NCBI GenBank assembly: GCA_021834945.1 | Contig: JAKBRA010000030.1 | Span: 1-7,104 of the forward strand | Length of the DNA: 7,104 nucleotides | DNA from: Nanobdellota archaeon | Lineage (GTDB): Archaea > Nanoarchaeota > Nanoarchaeia > Parvarchaeales > Parvarchaeaceae | Direction: 5' to 3' | Part shown: positions 6,006 through 7,104 of the stretch, one piece after another | How positions within the stretch are numbered: position 1 is the first letter of the stretch | Layout: each line of letters begins with the position of its first letter | Translations under genes and position numbers: made by a program | Notes under the pieces: model-generated | Database searches by the model: none | What the model saw: only the letters and a program-made list of their open reading frames with translations | Told to the model about the DNA's origin: nothing

Positions 6006-6080
6006 TGGGCCCGAAGGGATTTGAACCCCCAACCATCAGATTAGAAGTCTGCCGCTCTGTCCAAGTTGAGCTACGGGCCC
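6006..6080 (-). tRNA. tRNA-Arg (anticodon UCU)
   Basis: The minus strand folds into a complete cloverleaf. The acceptor stem is seven perfect pairs (GGGCCCG with CGGGCCC), and TA follows at positions 8-9. The D-arm is GCTC/GAGC with a GG-containing loop. The anticodon loop CTTCTAA gives anticodon TCT (plus-strand 6043-6045), reading AGA and AGG, which are the common arginine codons in the neighbouring genes. The T-arm is GGGGG-TTCAAAT-CCCTT with two G-U pairs. The top pair of the anticodon stem is a G-A mismatch (27-43). The discriminator base is A and the CCA end is not encoded. There is no intron. It lies 27 nt after the Nudix stop on the same strand and may be processed from that transcript or use a weak box over that stop codon. 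Confidence 0.95.
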
Positions 6081-6107
6081 TTTAACAAAAGATATAGCCA
6101 GTATACA

Positions 6108-6521
6108 TTAAAAGGTTTTGTTATAATAAATTTTTAGCGCGTCACTTATTATATAATGGTGGTCAAACGCAAGTTCGGGTAGTTTATTGACATTCCACCA
6201 TTTTGCTTCCTTCGCATCATCTCCCCCCTTTTCTACACCAATTATGTCCTTTAAAAGATAGGCTACGGATACAACATGCTTTCTAGGATCTCTTTTAGGG
6301 TCTGAATAAACACCTACCAAACTGCCAATTTTTGCCTCCAAACCGGTTTCTTCCTTGACTTCACGTAAAACCGCATCTTCAGTTTTTTCTCCGTATTCAA
6401 CAAATCCACCAGGTATGGCCCATTTGTCCTTGTAGGGATCGTTTTTTCTCTTTATCAAAAGAATCTGGTTGTCTTTTATGATTACCCCGTCGACTGCCAA
6501 TGAAGGGCTCTTATATTCCAT
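6108..6521 (-). CDS. Nudix hydrolase, ADP-ribose pyrophosphatase-like
   Basis: This 137-residue cytosolic enzyme cleaves a nucleoside diphosphate linked to another group, with Mg. The Nudix box is exact: G39, E45, R53-E54, E57-E58, G60 and L61 in the pattern GX5EX7REUXEEXGU, where E57/E58 bind metal. The segment YSDPKRDPRKHVVSVAYL (72-89) and the later FDHHYIISDAL (119-129) resemble archaeal ADP-ribose pyrophosphatases, so hydrolysis of ADP-ribose to AMP and ribose 5-phosphate is the best guess. Other Nudix substrates, such as oxidised nucleotides, are not excluded. The length is normal for a minimal Nudix protein. The ATG at 6521 has a TATA-like box about 28 nt upstream, so it probably has its own transcript although it follows the zinc-ribbon gene by only 43 nt. 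Confidence 0.9.
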   Translation of the reverse strand: MEYKSPSLAVDGVIIKDNQILLIKRKNDPYKDKWAIPGGFVEYGEKTEDAVLREVKEETGLEAKIGSLVGVYSDPKRDPRKHVVSVAYLLKDIIGVEKGGDDAKEAKWWNVNKLPELAFDHHYIISDALKIYYNKTF

Positions 6522-6544
6522 TAGTTATTGGGGTTTTCTTGGTT

Positions 6545-6554
6545 ATTATATTTT
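6545..6554 (-). promoter_or_regulatory. TATA-like promoter of the Nudix gene
   Basis: On the minus strand AAAATATAAT is centred about 28 nt before the ATG at 6521, in the short gap after the zinc-ribbon gene. The gap has no T tract on this strand, so read-through from SRP54 is also likely. Confidence 0.4.
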
Positions 6555-6564
6555 ATCTTTGTCT

Positions 6565-6690
6565 TTATAGGCCCTTTTTAAAGCAATCATTGCATACTGG
6601 ATATAGCTTCCCGTTCTTTTTGCGGTAATTTCCCTTTATTTTGCCCAGAAAAGTAATCTCTATCTCCTTTCCACAGACACTGCATTTCAT
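6565..6690 (-). CDS. 41-residue zinc-ribbon protein coupled to SRP54
   Basis: This small gene reads from ATG at 6690 to TAA at 6565-6567. The protein carries two CxxC pairs, CSVC (3-6) and CNDC (33-36), separated by 26 residues, which is the layout of a rubredoxin-like zinc ribbon. The sequence between is basic (KIKGNYRKKNGK), so RNA or ribosome binding is plausible, but no named family is claimed. Its ATG overlaps the SRP54 stop (ATGA), so translation is almost certainly coupled to SRP54. The four cysteines, the overlap and the clean reading frame argue for a real gene despite its length. Whether it takes part in signal recognition particle function or merely shares the operon is unknown. 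Confidence 0.85.
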   Translation of the reverse strand: MKCSVCGKEIEITFLGKIKGNYRKKNGKLYPVCNDCFKKGL

Positions 6691-7104
6691 ATTTTTATGC
6701 CGAATCTCCGCAGTAAACCAGAAAACTGCCTATTATTAGACATCTTCATCACCGTTTTCATTTTTTTGTACTGCTCTAAAAGTTCTCTTACTAGCTCTTC
6801 GGACGTACCGCTTCCTTTTGCTATCCTTCTTATCCTTCCCGAATCGATGACCTTTGGATTTTCCAGTTCCTCTTTTGTCATTGAATCCATCAATGTTATG
6901 AATTTGCCTATGTTCTCCTCCTGTTTTTCCAGCAATTCCTTCGTCTTTCCGGAAGACGGAACGCCCGGCATCATCTCCGCTATTTTCTGCGGAGAGCCGA
7001 TTTTTTTAGCGGAGGAATACTGCTCGTATACGTCCATTAAATTAAATTCTCCCTTTATTACGCGCTTTGCGCTTTCCTCGTTAACCTGTATGTTTTCTTC
7101 CTTT
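6687..7104 (-). CDS. srp54: Signal recognition particle protein SRP54, C-terminal M domain (partial)
   Basis: The last ~138 residues of SRP54 are visible; the reading frame continues through the window edge, so the NG GTPase domain lies outside. SRP54 binds 7S RNA and hydrophobic signal sequences and delivers ribosomes to the membrane receptor FtsY. M-domain landmarks in order are KGEFNLMDVYEQY (the usual GxFxLxDxxxQ start), KIAEMMPG, SMTKEELENP, and the RNA-binding helix with SGRIRRIAKGSG. After that the protein ends with a basic helix and FGIKI, without a long methionine-rich tail, as is common in archaea. The internal ATG at 7037 is not the start, because family residues continue upstream of it in frame. 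Its stop overlaps the start of the zinc-ribbon gene. Confidence 0.95.
   Translation of the reverse strand, partial: KEENIQVNEESAKRVIKGEFNLMDVYEQYSSAKKIGSPQKIAEMMPGVPSSGKTKELLEKQEENIGKFITLMDSMTKEELENPKVIDSGRIRRIAKGSGTSEELVRELLEQYKKMKTVMKMSNNRQFSGLLRRFGIKI

Noticed and set aside
6007..6080. GGGCCC repeated in inverted orientation 74 bp apart, as if ends of a small element
   Set aside because: These are the two sides of the tRNA acceptor stem.
6687..7037. A complete 116-residue protein starting at ATG 7037
   Set aside because: The frame continues upstream with conserved SRP54 residues (KGEFNL), so this is an internal methionine of a partial gene.
1..7104. CRISPR array, insertion sequence, integrase or toxin-antitoxin pair
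   Set aside because: No regularly spaced repeats, transposase or integrase motifs, or terminal inverted repeats were seen; the genes are mostly metabolic, transport and housekeeping.

Overview
This window looks like archaeal genomic DNA of low to moderate G+C, probably from a small-genome lineage (DPANN or Micrarchaeota-like is my guess, not proven). The evidence is a C-terminal SRP54 M domain on the minus strand, a tRNA without an encoded CCA, heavy use of ATA and AGA/AGG codons, very tight gene packing, and TATA-like boxes about 24-29 nt in front of several start codons with no clear Shine-Dalgarno (the pattern of leaderless archaeal transcripts).

Layout. Positions 1-171 hold the 3' end of a very basic open frame cut by the window edge. 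A plus-strand block follows: a HAD-superfamily phosphatase (247-876), an ABC-2 type transporter ATPase (878-1786) and its membrane permease (1788-2570), joined by one-base gaps. After a 43-nt gap with its own promoter-like element come a D-lactate dehydrogenase-like 2-hydroxyacid dehydrogenase (2614-3600) and a 12-TM MFS transporter (3602-4771), again one base apart. A minus-strand gene for a small coiled-coil protein with a histone H1-like lysine-rich tail (4853-5209) converges on the MFS gene. It is transcribed divergently from a CYTH-domain triphosphate-binding protein (5327-5947), with a short palindrome midway between the two starts. The right end is on the minus strand, in transcription order: SRP54 (partial), a 41-residue zinc-ribbon protein missed by normal length cut-offs (6565-6690, ATGA overlap with SRP54), a Nudix hydrolase of ADP-ribose pyrophosphatase type (6108-6521), and tRNA-Arg(UCU) (6006-6080).

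How the genes work together. The ATPase and permease should form one exporter; the HAD enzyme is co-transcribed with them but its substrate is unknown. The dehydrogenase and the MFS protein may be a fermentation pair (make and export a 2-hydroxyacid such as D-lactate), which is inference from gene order. The SRP54/zinc-ribbon pair is housekeeping.

Most of the window is ordinary. I do not see a clear new defence system, mobile element, CRISPR array or insertion sequence. The points most worth a second look are the ABC ATPase with a substituted H-loop histidine, the H1-tailed coiled-coil protein whose lysine codons put T tracts behind the convergent MFS gene, and the tiny zinc-ribbon gene coupled to SRP54.
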